From NCBI GenBank assembly GCA_016858145.1, contig JAEHOE010000002.1:992001-1056000 (forward strand): 64,000 nucleotides of DNA. Reading direction: 5' to 3'. Below the pieces are notes generated by a model. That model ran no database searches. It was not told the DNA's origin and saw only the letters and a program-made list of their open reading frames with translations. Positions 11,601 to 28,115 of this stretch are shown here, one piece after another. Origin of the DNA: Edaphochlamys debaryana (Eukaryota > Chlorophyta > Chlorophyceae > Chlamydomonadales). A program made the position numbers and the translations under genes. Within the stretch, counting starts at the first letter, position 1. Every line of letters begins with the position of its first letter.

Positions 11601-13585
11601 TGGGGAGGGTCTCAGTGGGGTAGGGGGTTGCGGTGGAGAGGGCAACGGGCAGGTCGGGTGCGCATGTCTTGGCGTGATACGGGTGGCACAGCACGCACGC
11701 CGCACCGCGCCAAGCACGGAGCTGACGATGACGATAACTTGGGACTGAGCAAGCCTTTGATGCTTAAATTACCAATAGACTACAATTCCCCGAGTCACGC
11801 TCCCGCACCGCACCCACGCTGCACACGTACCCCACCCACCCGCACGCCAGCCTCCTCTGTCTTGCCTTCTCGCTCCTGCAACCCCCACCTTGCCCCGCCT
11901 CTCCCTGCCTCCCCCCAGGGCCTGGCCCGCACGCTGTTCGAGCGGCTGCAGTCGCTGCTGCCCACGGCCTCGGCGATGCTGACGGTGCAGTACCGCATGA
12001 ACAAGTCCATCATGCAGTGGTCGAGCGACGAGCTGTACGAGGTGAGTCATGCAGTAGACACATGCCGTACAAACCGTCGTGCGTCTCCCCTACTTCGCGC
12101 ACGTCTGGGAAGGAATGCTGCAAGCTGTCTTCTCGGCATGCGTTCGCTGCGCTAACCTACACCTCTTCCATCCTCTCTCCCTCTGACCCTCTGCTCCACA
12201 GGGCAAGCTGACGGCCCACGACTCGGTCGCAGAGCACACGCTGGCGGAGGTGGCCAGCTCCGGCGACGCAACGCCCTCGTTCGGCTGCGACTGCTGCAAG
12301 CCCGGCAAGAAGGGCGCCGCCGCCAAGAAGGGCCCCCACGCCTCCAAGGGCAAGGCCGGCCCCAAGGCCTCTGCCGCCTCCTCCAAGTCCGCGGCCACGG
12401 CCGCTTCCTCGGCTGCCGCGGGCGACGGCGAGGGCGAGGCGGCGCTGCCGGTGCTGCTGCTGGTGGACACGGCGGGGTGTGGGTACGAGGAGCACCAGGA
12501 GGCGGAGGGCAGCAGCTATGCCAACGAGGGCGAGGCCAAGGCCGTGATTGCCCACGTGCGGAGGCTGCTCAAGCGGGGCATCTCGGCGCCCAACATCGGA
12601 ATCATCACTCCGTACAATGCCCAGGTGGGTGGCAGACTGGCAAGGGCAGGGCAGGGTGCATGTCAAGGCAGCAGGAGGGGTTGCGTTGAGGTCCAGGGTT
12701 GCGGTTTGGGTTTCGTTGGTCTAGGAGCACGCGCACGAGGCACGAGGGCGCATGTGATGATATTAACCGAAATCCATCGCTGAGTTCCTCCGTGAGGAAT
12801 AAACAAACGAGCTTTTTAATACTGATGTGCCCTCGACGTTTCGGCATTGGCAAGCCCCACACCAGCATTGCACGCGGCCTGCAGTTGATGAACCTAACCG
12901 AAATCCATCGCTGAGTTATCTGTGAGGAACAAACCAAACGAGCTTTTTAATACTGATGTATGCCGCTTAGCAAGTAGTCAGCACGCTGGCGCTACCACGC
13001 CCACTCGCACGTGCACGGTTTGCACGCACAGTGGTCCGCCCGGGCCTGGCAAGTGATAGATTGTCACAAATGGGTAATTTGCGTCAGCCGTCTGGTTGAC
13101 AACCTTCCGTTGATGCCAAGAAGCGCCCCGGGCAGGCCAAGCACCCCACCCCGACTCCCTGCATTCGTCACCCTCCACCCACCTTCCCCTCTCCGCTCTC
13201 TCGCTCCGCTCCCCTTCACGTCACCCAACTCAACCCTCTCCCCCTCCTCCCCCTCTGTCCCCTGTCATGTCAGGTCGCACTGCTCAAGGAGATGCGCGGC
13301 GAGGTGGGCGGCCCGGCGCTGGAGATCAGCTCGGTGGACGGCTTCCAGGGCCGCGAGAAGGAGGCCATAATTATCTCGATGGTTCGCTCCAACGACAAGG
13401 GCGAGGTGGGCTTCCTGTCGGACCGCCGCCGCATGAATGTGGCCGTGACCCGCGCCCGGCGCCACTGCGCCATTGTCTGCGACACGGAGACGGTCTCGAG
13501 CGACGCCTTCCTGAAGCGACTGGTGCAGTACTTTTCGGCGCACGGGGACTACGCGTCGGCACAGGAGCTGGTGCCCGGGGCGTAG
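8678..13585 (+). CDS. IGHMBP2: IGHMBP2/SMUBP-2-like superfamily 1 DNA/RNA helicase
   Basis: Exons are 8948-9082, 9236-9523, 9736-10297, 10789-10880, 11069-11575, 11919-12041, 12202-12624 and 13274-13585, all with GT-AG borders and consistent phases, giving ~813 residues plus a short N-terminus. A three-codon first exon, ATG GCG CAG at 8678-8686, would join in phase, but this start is uncertain. Motifs follow the Upf1-like family: GPPGTGKT (motif I, split by an intron), VDEAAQALE (DEAA box), [26 protein letters not shown] and [10 protein letters not shown]. The 1B-like region (MERSAEV...[11 protein letters not shown]) and [12 protein letters not shown] match SMUBP-2. An R3H-type segment (RAILHELAE) lies at the N-terminus, whereas the human protein has it C-terminal. 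A Lys/Ala-rich insert with CDCC occurs after QYRMN. The expected activity is ATP-dependent 5'-3' unwinding, linked to translation in animals. Confidence 0.92.
12755..12960. repeat. Imperfect direct repeat pair in the last helicase intron
   Basis: Two ~70-bp units, about 12755-12827 and 12888-12960, share AACCGAAATCCATCGCTGAG, then TGAGGAA, AAACGAGC and TTTTTAATACTGATGT. They are 134 bp apart and more AT-rich than the surroundings. They look like copies of one short dispersed element inside the intron 12625-13273. Confidence 0.7.
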
Positions 13586-13927
13586 GCGGACGGGCGGCAG
13601 AGCGGAGGCGGGGTTTGGCGGGCGCGGAGCCCGCGTGGCACGCAAGTTGAACGGCCCCTTGGCATTGCTGATGTGCGGAAGGATGTCGGTGGCGGTGAAA
13701 GGGGGTGCAGGACAGAGGATGCTAGTCCATGCCTTAGCCCATAGCCCATGCCAGCGGGTTTGGGGCTAGTCCCTGTTGAGGACAGACACCCCGTGCAGAC
13801 ACCCTGGTCGAAGCATGTTCTCGGTACATAATGTTGTGGCGATGTTGTGCTGTGCGTATTGCACGGTGTGCACCTCGATGGTTTGGCGAAAGTCCGGTTG
13901 TGGTCTGAGTCCACCTGGGTAGTGGCA

Positions 13928-13932
13928 TGTAA
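13928..13932 (+). terminator. TGTAA polyadenylation signal of the helicase gene
   Basis: TGTAA, the usual green-algal polyadenylation signal, lies about 340 bases past the helicase stop codon on the coding strand. Confidence 0.55.
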
Positions 13933-14699
13933 GTTACTAAAGGGACATCACTCCTTCCTTTCCGGCCTTCTGGCAGCTGCACAGGGCCACAGCGGCAGCG
14001 GCACCCGAGTCCGACCGCACCACCCCAGCCCCGCACATGTCTGGCCAGGGTGGCTCCAATTACATCACCCGATACATGTGGCCTCTGCCTGAGGGACAGG
14101 GTGGGGGGGACAGGGACAGGTGTTATTATCGACGGGGCGTCAGGGTGCCTGACCGCATTGGCCTGAACCCACTTCAGCGCGAGGGCAGCTGAGGAGTCGC
14201 GGACGGCCGCATGACCTCGTGTACCGATCTCCTTCTTCTTTCAGTCCTTCTCATGCTCTCGGTCATACTCAGCTCAGCACGTCGCCAAAGTGCCCACCAA
14301 AGGCTAGGGCCAGCATCTGACACAATTGGCCATTGGCTGTCGTCGGCAGCAAGTTGGCTGACGCTTCCAGGCTCGTGGCCATAAACCCCCAGCAGTGCTG
14401 CCAGGCACACTATGAGCCGTCTTCAGTGCTTAAGCTAGGACCGTGCTTGCCTCGGATAAGTGCCGCAAAAGCGCGCGGCTTATGAAGGGCGCGACCCCGC
14501 GGCCCGCCGTACAGGCCGGGCCGCGGGGGCCGGCCAATGCCACACCTACGAGCCTCCTCAGGCCTCCAGACCTCGATCACTGCTGCACATGCGATAGCCC
14601 CTACTCAACGATGTCCAACTCCTGGTTACGGAGGCAGGTTTGGGCCCCGAAAGTACGGCCCCCACAATCCGGCGCGCCCATTGAGATTCTCCTGGCAAA
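13933..14699. other. Intergenic spacer, no gene seen
   Basis: This lies between the helicase 3' end and the MYND-finger gene and should contain the latter's promoter. I see no convincing gene, TATA box or repeat. Frames that run in from 14443 lack an ATG near their left end and are better explained as 5' leader of the MYND gene. Confidence 0.4.
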
Positions 14700-16156
14700 A
14701 TGGCGGAGCCTCTCGCGCAGTGCCTGCGCAGCTACATGCTGGCTGCCGACGTCGTCGAGCGATGCTTGGCAGAATCTCGGACGAACGCGTTGCAGCTCAT
14801 GCACAAGTAAGCTCAAGAGTCTCGGGTGTGGCTTGGCCGGCACGCCCACGCTAACGCAAATCCCCACGTCCCCCCGCGCCTCCGTCCTCAGTACCCGCAA
14901 GCTCCAGGAGGCCCGCAAGGACCTCACCGCCCAAACGCTCGCAAGCTCCCCAGAGCAAGCCCACTCCAAGCTGCAGGAATGGATGTCGGCCTGCACCGCG
15001 GCCCGCCTGGTTCCGTGGCTGTGCCGCAAGCTGGCCGCTACCACCTCTTGGGTTGAGCGCGTCACCGCCTGGAGCCAATCGGCGTCAGCTGATGCGTCTA
15101 TGAACGCAGAATGCGGGAGGGCCGAGAGACAGCTCGCACATACCGTGCCTGTCGTGCGCGGCGCCCTCAACACGCCGCTGGGGCTGCTCAAGGACTACTG
15201 CCAAGGCACCGCCGCACAAGACGCATGGCAGGGGCTCCAGCTCATGGCCCCTCTGTGGCAGCCCGAGCTGGCAGCTGCAGTGGCCTCCGCAACAGGGAGC
15301 TGCGGCGAGTACGGTCGCCACCTGATGAGGTTGCGGGACGGCGGCGCTCGGAACCCGGACGCGCCGCAATGGGAGATCACGGGAGATTCCGTACGCAACT
15401 CTGCGCTCTTCACGTGTACCGGCTTGGCGTACGCGAGCCTTGGATACCACGCCGTGGACGTGCTCCTCAGTACCGAGCCAGGCGCAGGCGGCGGGGCCAG
15501 CATGCCAGACGAGGACCGAGAGTCCACGGCTAGGCGCATCCTTGACACTCTGACAAAGAGCGAGCTCCTTCCCACAGCAGCGCGGGCGATCATGCGCAGC
15601 CCAGCGCCCAACAGGAGCTGCGTCGTGAGGGATGAGAAGCTGCAGCGTTACATTGGGGCGTGTCACCAAGCCGCCGACGCCTTCGCGCGCACACTCGTTC
15701 AAGCGCGCTCGACCCTTCGTCGGCCCTGGATAGGCTGAGGCGGCCCCGAGCTCGAGGCGGTGGCGGCGATGCTCGACCACCCGGATGTGGTTGCCCTGAC
15801 GGAGGCCCTGGTCGGGCGGCTGCTGGTGCACGGGGGCGTGGAAGCGCCGGCGGAGGAGCGGGGAGGGGTCGGCGGCGCGGGGGCCGCCGGTGAGCCGCCA
15901 CAGCGGGCGCAGGGGCCCGCCGCCAGCGTCAGCGGCAGCAGCGGCAGCAGGAGCGGCGCTGGCGCTGGCAGGCGGCAGGGCCGGCAGCGGGGTGGGCAGC
16001 CGGAGCCGCAGGCGGCGCTTGGCGGCGGGGCTCCGGAGCGCCTGCACTGGGGGCTGCCCGCACTAGAAAAAGAGCTAGGGCGCGGCATTGGCAACACGTG
16101 GAGCGCGGAGAGCTCTTCGGGCTGGCTCGAGCAGCATCACTGGGGCGTGGTGCATG

Positions 16157-16190
16157 GTGCTGTGTGACGACCTGTGCTGTGTGACGACCT
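16157..16190 (+). repeat. 17-bp tandem duplication beside an in-frame stop
   Basis: GTGCTGTGTGACGACCT occurs twice in direct succession, at 16157-16173 and 16174-16190. The second in-frame TGA of the MYND gene lies in the first unit. Confidence 0.85.
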
Positions 16191-16360
16191 GTGCCTGCCT
16201 GTCGGGGGGTCCTCCACCGCTGCGGCACTGCTCCGGCGCGAGAAGCTCGCCCGCCTGGAGGCGCCAGCGCTGGAGGCCCTTTGCCGGCTGCAACGCGGCC
16301 AGGGCCTGGGCGGAGCTTACGGGCCGTCGCCCTCGACCCACATGGACGGGATCCTGGAGG

Positions 16361-16420
16361 TGTGTTCTGCCCTGCTGTGTGCTGCTCTGCTGTGTTCTGC
16401 CCTGCTGTGTGCTGCCCTGC
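16361..16420 (+). repeat. 30-bp tandem duplication in a MYND gene intron
   Basis: Two adjacent 30-bp units (16361-16390 and 16391-16420) built from TGTG, TTCTGCCC and TGCTG blocks differ at one base. They start at the donor site of the intron 16360-16509. Confidence 0.85.
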
Positions 16421-16704
16421 CCTGCGCTATGCGCAACTTACCGGTCCTTGACAGAACGCCAGGGCTTGGCTTGTTTCTTACGCAGCCCCGCTTGCCCCCC
16501 GTTCGCCAGACGGTCAAATTCGCCCTTGAGAGGACGCCCCGGGCGCAGTCCGCCGCTTGGGGCTTGGCGCTGGGCGTGGATGCTGCGGCTGCAGAGCAGG
16601 CCAGGGTGGTGCGTGGGGAGCTGCAGGTGAGCAGCGTGGGAGAGGTGGTGTATGGGCGAAGGGGCTAATCCAAGGGTGCTTCGTGGGACTCGTAACGTTT
16701 CTTG

Positions 16705-16728
16705 TCCCTGTCCCTGTCCCTGTCCCTG
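16705..16728 (+). repeat. (TCCCTG)4 microsatellite
   Basis: Four perfect TCCCTG units lie in the intron 16627-16741 of the MYND gene, close to its acceptor. Confidence 0.9.
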
Positions 16729-18782
16729 GCATGTCCTGAAGGCCAATCCGGATGATGAAGCGGTGGACGTCATGCCGGAGGCTCTGCGTGCCCTGGTCCG
16801 CATCGCCTCACCCCTCGCGACCGGCGGCTGTGAGTGGGGCGCGTAAGGGGCCTACCTCTGTGTCAACTTGCTAGATGCAAGATACCGCATCGAATACTTT
16901 ATTCCATTGGTGCTACACGCTTTCTGAGTTCCTGACGTTGGTTGGCGGCCCCTGTCCCGTCTCCTGCCGCCGATGCTTGCAGCTCTTACCGCGCTGGGCG
17001 CCGCAAGCGAGGCCGAGCTGCGGGCGCAGCTGCAGCGAGCGGGTCTGGCAGGCAGCCTGGACCGGGCCCTGCGGCTGGCCTTCTCTGCCGCGGACGCAGC
17101 CGTCACCAACCCGGCCATGCGGAGCCTGGCGGAGGAGACCGCAGCGGTGCCCTCACTCGTGCAGCAGGTGAGGAACAGGTGGTAAGCTTAAGGCACCATT
17201 GGGGCCGCAAGTCCATGGCACGCACATGCATCTCCCCGCCTCTCCGGCTGGCCGGCTCTCCGCCGCGCCCTGTTTCTCTGGTCTACACGAGCAGCCCTGA
17301 ACACATGCAGCTTCCCGCCTCCTCTTGACTTGGTGATTTACCGTACTAACCGCGTCGCTTGGTCACGTGATCCCGTGGCCTAGGTCCTGGGTACGCCGCT
17401 GCCCGTCGACGCGCTCTGCGGAGACGGCGGCGTGGCGGTGACGCTTGCCAAGCGGGCCCGCATGCTCACGCGGCGGCTGCAGCAGATGGCGCAGGAGCAG
17501 GAGTCGCAGCGGCACGAGCGGGAGGGGGAGCAGGAGGAGGGCGTGGAGCGCGAGGGAGATGAGGACGAGGGCCAGGAGCAGGAGGAGGGCCAGGGGCTGG
17601 AGCTCGTTGTGAGAGCGGTCCAGCAGTTGCGTTTTTGGAGAGCGGTCCAGCAGTTACTGCCCGCGGCGAGCACGTGCCTGGAGCTGGTGCAGAGGGCCCT
17701 GTCCGAAGCCCCGGAGGGCTCCGACGCACCCCCCAGCCCTCGGCTTGGAGAGGCCGCCACGCTCCTCGGGCGGTCAGTATGCCTGCTCACGGCCCAGGTG
17801 CTACGGCAGACCATGCGGAAAAGGTTCAAGGCGGATGCGGAGCTCTATACCGCTGCGGAGGCGGCAATGCGGACCCTGCTCGCGGGCTGCCGCTCGGACA
17901 CCCTGGGCGTGCGTCTTAACGGGCCCCAGCTCCTGGCCTGCCAGCCGCACCGCCTGCTCGCCGCCGTGTGCCAGCTGCTGTGCGCCAAGCACGCAAGCCC
18001 CAGCCTCGGCGCCGGGAGCGCCACCGATTTTGGTGGAGCTGGCGACAGAGCTGGCGGCGCACCCCGAGCTCAGCGCTCGCGTGCGCGAGTGGCTGGTGCC
18101 GCCGAGAGGCGATGCGGAGCCCGGCTCAGGGCCCGGGCAAGTGGGTATTGCTTGGGAGGCTGAGGCGGGGGCAGGGGTGGAGGCGGAGGCGGGGGAGCGG
18201 GGCTGCCTCGAGCCCTTCCTGCGGGCCGTGCTCGCCCAGCGGCTCAGCGGGGACGCCGCCCCCCGCACGCTGCGGTCCCTCCTACACCGTGCGGCTGTGG
18301 AGGAGGATGGTGCTCAGGAGGGGGCCGTTGACGAGGCGCGCGGCAGCTTCCGAGCCCACGCGCTCTCACTCCTGGCGAGCGGTCTCGCAGGGGCAGCCGC
18401 TCAGGCGGACAGCCGCTCAGCCCAGGCAGCAGTACCCTACTCCGACGCGGGCCCGCCAGGTTCAGGCGCCGCCGATCTGGTTGAGATCCAGACTCCACCT
18501 GGCCGGCACCAGGATCCGTCGCCGGAGGCGGCGGCCTTCGTGGCGGCGCCGCTGCCTCCACCCGTGGACGTGCCGCTCGCGCAGGTGGCTCTGCCGGGCC
18601 TGCGGGTGTGCGCATACCCGGGGTGCCTGTCCTACGGCGGCCCGAGCGAGGCCGATCTGCCCCTCAAGCTGTGCGCGCGGTGCCAGTGCGTCCGGTACTG
18701 TGGGACGGGCTGCCAGACGGCGCACTGGAGCGAGGGGCACAAGCTGGAGTGCCGGGCCAAGGGCGCGGCAGCCATGCACTAA

Positions 18783-24968
<6,186 letters not shown>

Positions 24969-26228
24969 ATGAGCATGCCGTCGCTCCCCGTCGCCCAGGA
25001 TGATGACGCGGCGCTCGCAAAGCTCCTTCAGGAACAGGAGCGAGCACTGCTGATGTTCGGGAGGCCGGCCGTGGAGGAGGAAGAGGAGCCCGAGGAGCTT
25101 CCCGACGAGGAGCTGGCAAGGCGCCTCCAAGAGGAGGAGGACCGCGCGGCCTACGAAGCGATGGCACAATTTGAGGGTAATCGCTCACCCTCTCACAATC
25201 CTGGCTCACTCTTGTTCCATCACGGGACAGCCCCACCCCACCCCCTGACCCTCGACCCTGACCGGTCCTCTCCACCCCAAACCCCTTCCCTTGTCACCCC
25301 CTCCCCAAATCCCTCGCTTCCTTGGGTCCTGCAGCTGAGGCGCTGGGCGAGCAGCCCCACGACGCAGCCACGGGCAGCGGCGAGGACGCGGGGCTGGCCG
25401 ATGACGAGGAGGAGGCGGAGGAGGTGGAACGGGCCATGAGCTACGAGGAGCTGCTGGCGCTCGGAGGTGGGCTGCATGCTGGGAGGAGGTGCAGACGTTC
25501 AAGCAGGGGCAGTCCTCGGTAGTTACAAGGACGAACCGCACTGCAGAGGGGTGCATTGCAGCCAAACCTCAAGGGCTTGCGCACACAGGGGCATCCCCTG
25601 CATGCCGACCACACCCAAGGACCAACCCACCACCACACCCAACCCCCACCCCGCCCTTGGCATGTAGAGCTGGCGGGCAAGGTGTCCACAGGGCTGGCGC
25701 AGGAGGCGCTGGAGCGGCTGCCCGTGGCGGCGGTGGCGGAGCTGCGCGCGTCCCCCGAGGGGGCCGCAATGGCGTTGGACAAGTGGGCAAGGGCAAGGGG
25801 GGACATGACGGGGGACGGGAGGGGGCAGGTGGAGTATAGCTTGAGGAGTTGGGAGGGCGGAGGGCAGGGCAGGGGAAGGCCAGCGTGGGGCACGAGCGGG
25901 GAGATAGGATAGTGGTGGATGGGAAGGGCAGCAGCCAGGCGCTAGGGCATCGTCAGGGGACCAAGGGGAGCCCTTCCGGGACCCTACTTTCCTTTCGGCT
26001 ATTGCCCCGCTTCACCCAAGCCGTCCTTGGCCCCCCTCCGCCGCCCTCCCCGTCAGGTGCTGCATCTGCCAGATGGAGTTCGAGGACGAGGACGAGGCCA
26101 CCGCCCTGCCCTGCCGCCACTGCTACCACCCCGACTGCGCGCGCCAGTGGCTGGCACAGAAGCGCGCCTGCGCGCTGTGCGGCAAGGAGCTGGAGCAGGC
26201 GGCGGCGCCCGCGGCGCCAGCCCGGTGA
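24969..26228 (+). CDS. BIG BROTHER-type RING-H2 E3 ubiquitin ligase
   Basis: Exons are 24969-25176, 25335-25466, 25668-25782 and 26057-26228; phases agree and give 208 residues. The N-terminal half is acidic and contains two LA..LQE(Q/E)E repeats (ALAKLLQEQE, ELARRLQEEE). The motif MSYEELLALGE before the finger, then a region corresponding to GLSQE..LP, is shared with plant BIG BROTHER and its relatives. The finger reads CCICQMEFED, LPCRHCYHPDC, QWLAQKRACALC, a complete C3H2C3 RING-H2 set. Plant relatives limit organ growth by ubiquitinating growth regulators; the algal substrate is unknown. The second ATG at 24975 is an alternative start. It is a soluble protein with no signal peptide or membrane segment. 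Confidence 0.9.
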
Positions 26229-26370
26229 CGGGGCTGCGGGGCTGCGGTCTGGTGTCTATCACAGCGGAAGTAGCTGCGCAGCGGAAGCAGCTACTGAGAG
26301 GCATTGGTGTGGCAGGACGGTTTGGGAGGGGGGCAGCTGGGCCTATGTGGGGTATGGGCTGCGGTCGGCA

Positions 26371-26375
26371 TGTAA
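26371..26375 (+). terminator. TGTAA polyadenylation signal of the RING-H2 gene
   Basis: TGTAA on the coding strand, 143 bases past the RING-H2 stop codon, a typical distance for a short algal 3' UTR. Confidence 0.6.
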
Positions 26376-26592
26376 CATATGGGGCTGGCACTGGCAGGGC
26401 GCACAGGCATGCATAGGTGTGCGGGATGGTGTGTTAGCGGGTGTGGAGGCTGGCTGTTAAGTCAATGGGCGAGGACGGCATCGAGACGGACGGATACCCC
26501 TGGGCGTGACGGGATCGGGCTACCGATGGCCGGTAGGTGCTACTGCATCGTGTGGTCTAGACACGGAGAGACCATTAGCCAGGGGGGGGGCA

Positions 26593-27160
26593 GAAACGAA
26601 ACCCACGGACACCATGCCCCAAAACCCCTGGACCCCCCCCGACCGACGACCGACCGACCCGTACAGTGTACAACACTGTCGTACAAGGCCTTTCTGTACT
26701 CCAATTTAAGCCGTTTCTGTGTCTATGTGCTCCTTCCTGCGTGCTCTATCGCTGGGCGCATACACCATGGTCGGCTGCCCAAGATGGCCGGGAGCCATTG
26801 ACCATGCCATGGACTCCGACCCGTCCATTGACCGTCAGCTTAGGACTGAGGGGCGATGCTATGACCGTGCTGGACATATAATGCGCGGGGTGCAAGCTTG
26901 CGGGTGGCGGTGGACTTCGGGAGCACCGGGGTGACGGCCTGGGGTAGCGACGTGTGCGTCGAAGGGTTGCCATGCCGACATGTCCCGACCCGCGGGCACT
27001 GTTGGAAGGGGTTGAATGGCCCGCCAACATAAGGCCATGCCTGCTACACGCTCAGGGCATGCTTTCCGATGCCGGAGAGTACCCTGGGCCGCTGGAACAA
27101 AATCCAAGCGGCCCCTTTGACAAAACCCACCGGGCCCCCCCGACCGACGACCGACCGAGA
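26593..27160. repeat. Two copies of a GACCGACGACCGACCGA-containing repeat
   Basis: Around 26597-26657 and 27121-27158 the order AAACCCAC, GG, C-run, then GACCGACGACCGACCGA recurs. Together with AT-rich blocks to the right (CGCTATAAAACC, CATAAAACGC, TCTAAAACC) this region differs in composition from the genic DNA and may be remnants of a mobile element. Confidence 0.5.
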
Positions 27161-28115
27161 ACTTTGCCCCCCCATAACTTCGCTATAAAACCTCCGTTTT
27201 TATTTCTGAGACCGGATTTGGGCTCTTCTCCGTAAGCACCATCCAGATGAGGCATGGTGTCATTTTCGGATAGATCTGCCCCCCCCCTGCATTAGCTATT
27301 ACACGGTACAGGCTCACAGGGATATCGGTTGCGTAATCCCAGAGCCCTGCGCGCTCCCACGGGAGACATAAAACGCTCACAGGTCTAAAACCTGAGTTTC
27401 TCCGCACGGCCACCGGGCCACGACACATGAGTTCTATGCAAGTACGGTAGCAGCAGCGCTGCTCCTCGCCTCGAAGAGTCTAGATCCGCTCGAGGACCCA
27501 AGCAGAACCTTCTAACTGCGCTGGCAGCCTGGCACAGGCACCGAGCTGCAACGGATGAAGTTGTCAGCGCTCTCTCAACGCCAAGCGCAAGATACTAAGA
27601 CCTTACGGTCACGCTAGCAGATCCCATGAAATCGATGCAGATCCCTGTGAAGGCAGATCAGTCAGCACGGTTCCCGCACGGATCACTACCGGGGAGCATC
27701 TAAAAGCAATCGCGTACTAATGATCAGCTACCGTAATCTTCTTCCTCCTCTTCGTGTTGCAACAAAGCGGGGCCTCTACCTGAATGAGATAAGCTATGAC
27801 AAACTGACAATGCATGGCACACACAGGACGTAGGGATGCGCTTGCAGCAGCCAACCACGCAAAAGCACAGCCTGCTCTGTCCCTTCACGGGGCCCAGCAC
27901 ACAAACAATAACAGCGAGCCAACGTATACATAATACAAGGTGGGCCATCGTGCAGGGAGTTGCATCCCTGATCCTGCATGCATCGGCAGCGATTGGCCCT
28001 TCGTCACCGGAAGGCGGTTGCACACCAGGCCGGCCAAAAATCACGTTCACACATAAGCCTGGGCAGCGGACCCGGACACCCGGACAGCTAGGCCTCTTAT
28101 TCCGTCTTTGCTGCC
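27161..28115. other. Repeat-rich intergenic spacer, no gene seen
   Basis: This stretch is lower in GC than the neighbouring genes and has no convincing reading frame. Its right part should be the 3' UTR of the minus-strand Reeler-like gene. TTACA at 27299-27303 is a possible TGTAA signal on the minus strand, about 815 bases past that stop. Confidence 0.4.

Larger units (their letters stand above)
14700..18782 (+). pseudogene. MYND zinc-finger protein gene, probably disrupted
   Basis: Exons are 14700-14806 (ATG), 14892-16359, 16510-16626, 16742-16829, 16983-17167 and 17384-18782; splice sites and phases fit. The encoded protein is long, Ala/Leu-rich and helical, and ends in a MYND finger: C-A-Y-P-G-C, then KLCARCQCVRYC, GTGCQTAHW and H-K-L-E-C, a layout repeated in many volvocalean proteins. 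MYND fingers bind proline-rich partners; nothing shows a specific role here. In the second exon the frame is broken by TGA at 15736-15738 and TGA at 16165-16167, with matching coding sequence in the same frame on both sides of each. Near 18010-18030 the frame must shift from L-L-C-A-K-H-A to I-L-V-E-L-A-T. Short unrecognised introns or assembly errors could explain single breaks, but three together suggest decay. Confidence 0.72.

Noticed and set aside
14443..14699. Upstream extension of the MYND gene from 14443
   Set aside because: The frame begins at a GTG, has no good ATG context and lies in a different exon frame from the ATG exon at 14700-14806, which splices cleanly to 14892.
15736..16167. 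Selenocysteine read-through at the two TGA codons of the MYND gene
   Set aside because: The family has no known selenoproteins, no SECIS-like element was recognised downstream, and an additional frameshift near 18020 points to decay instead.
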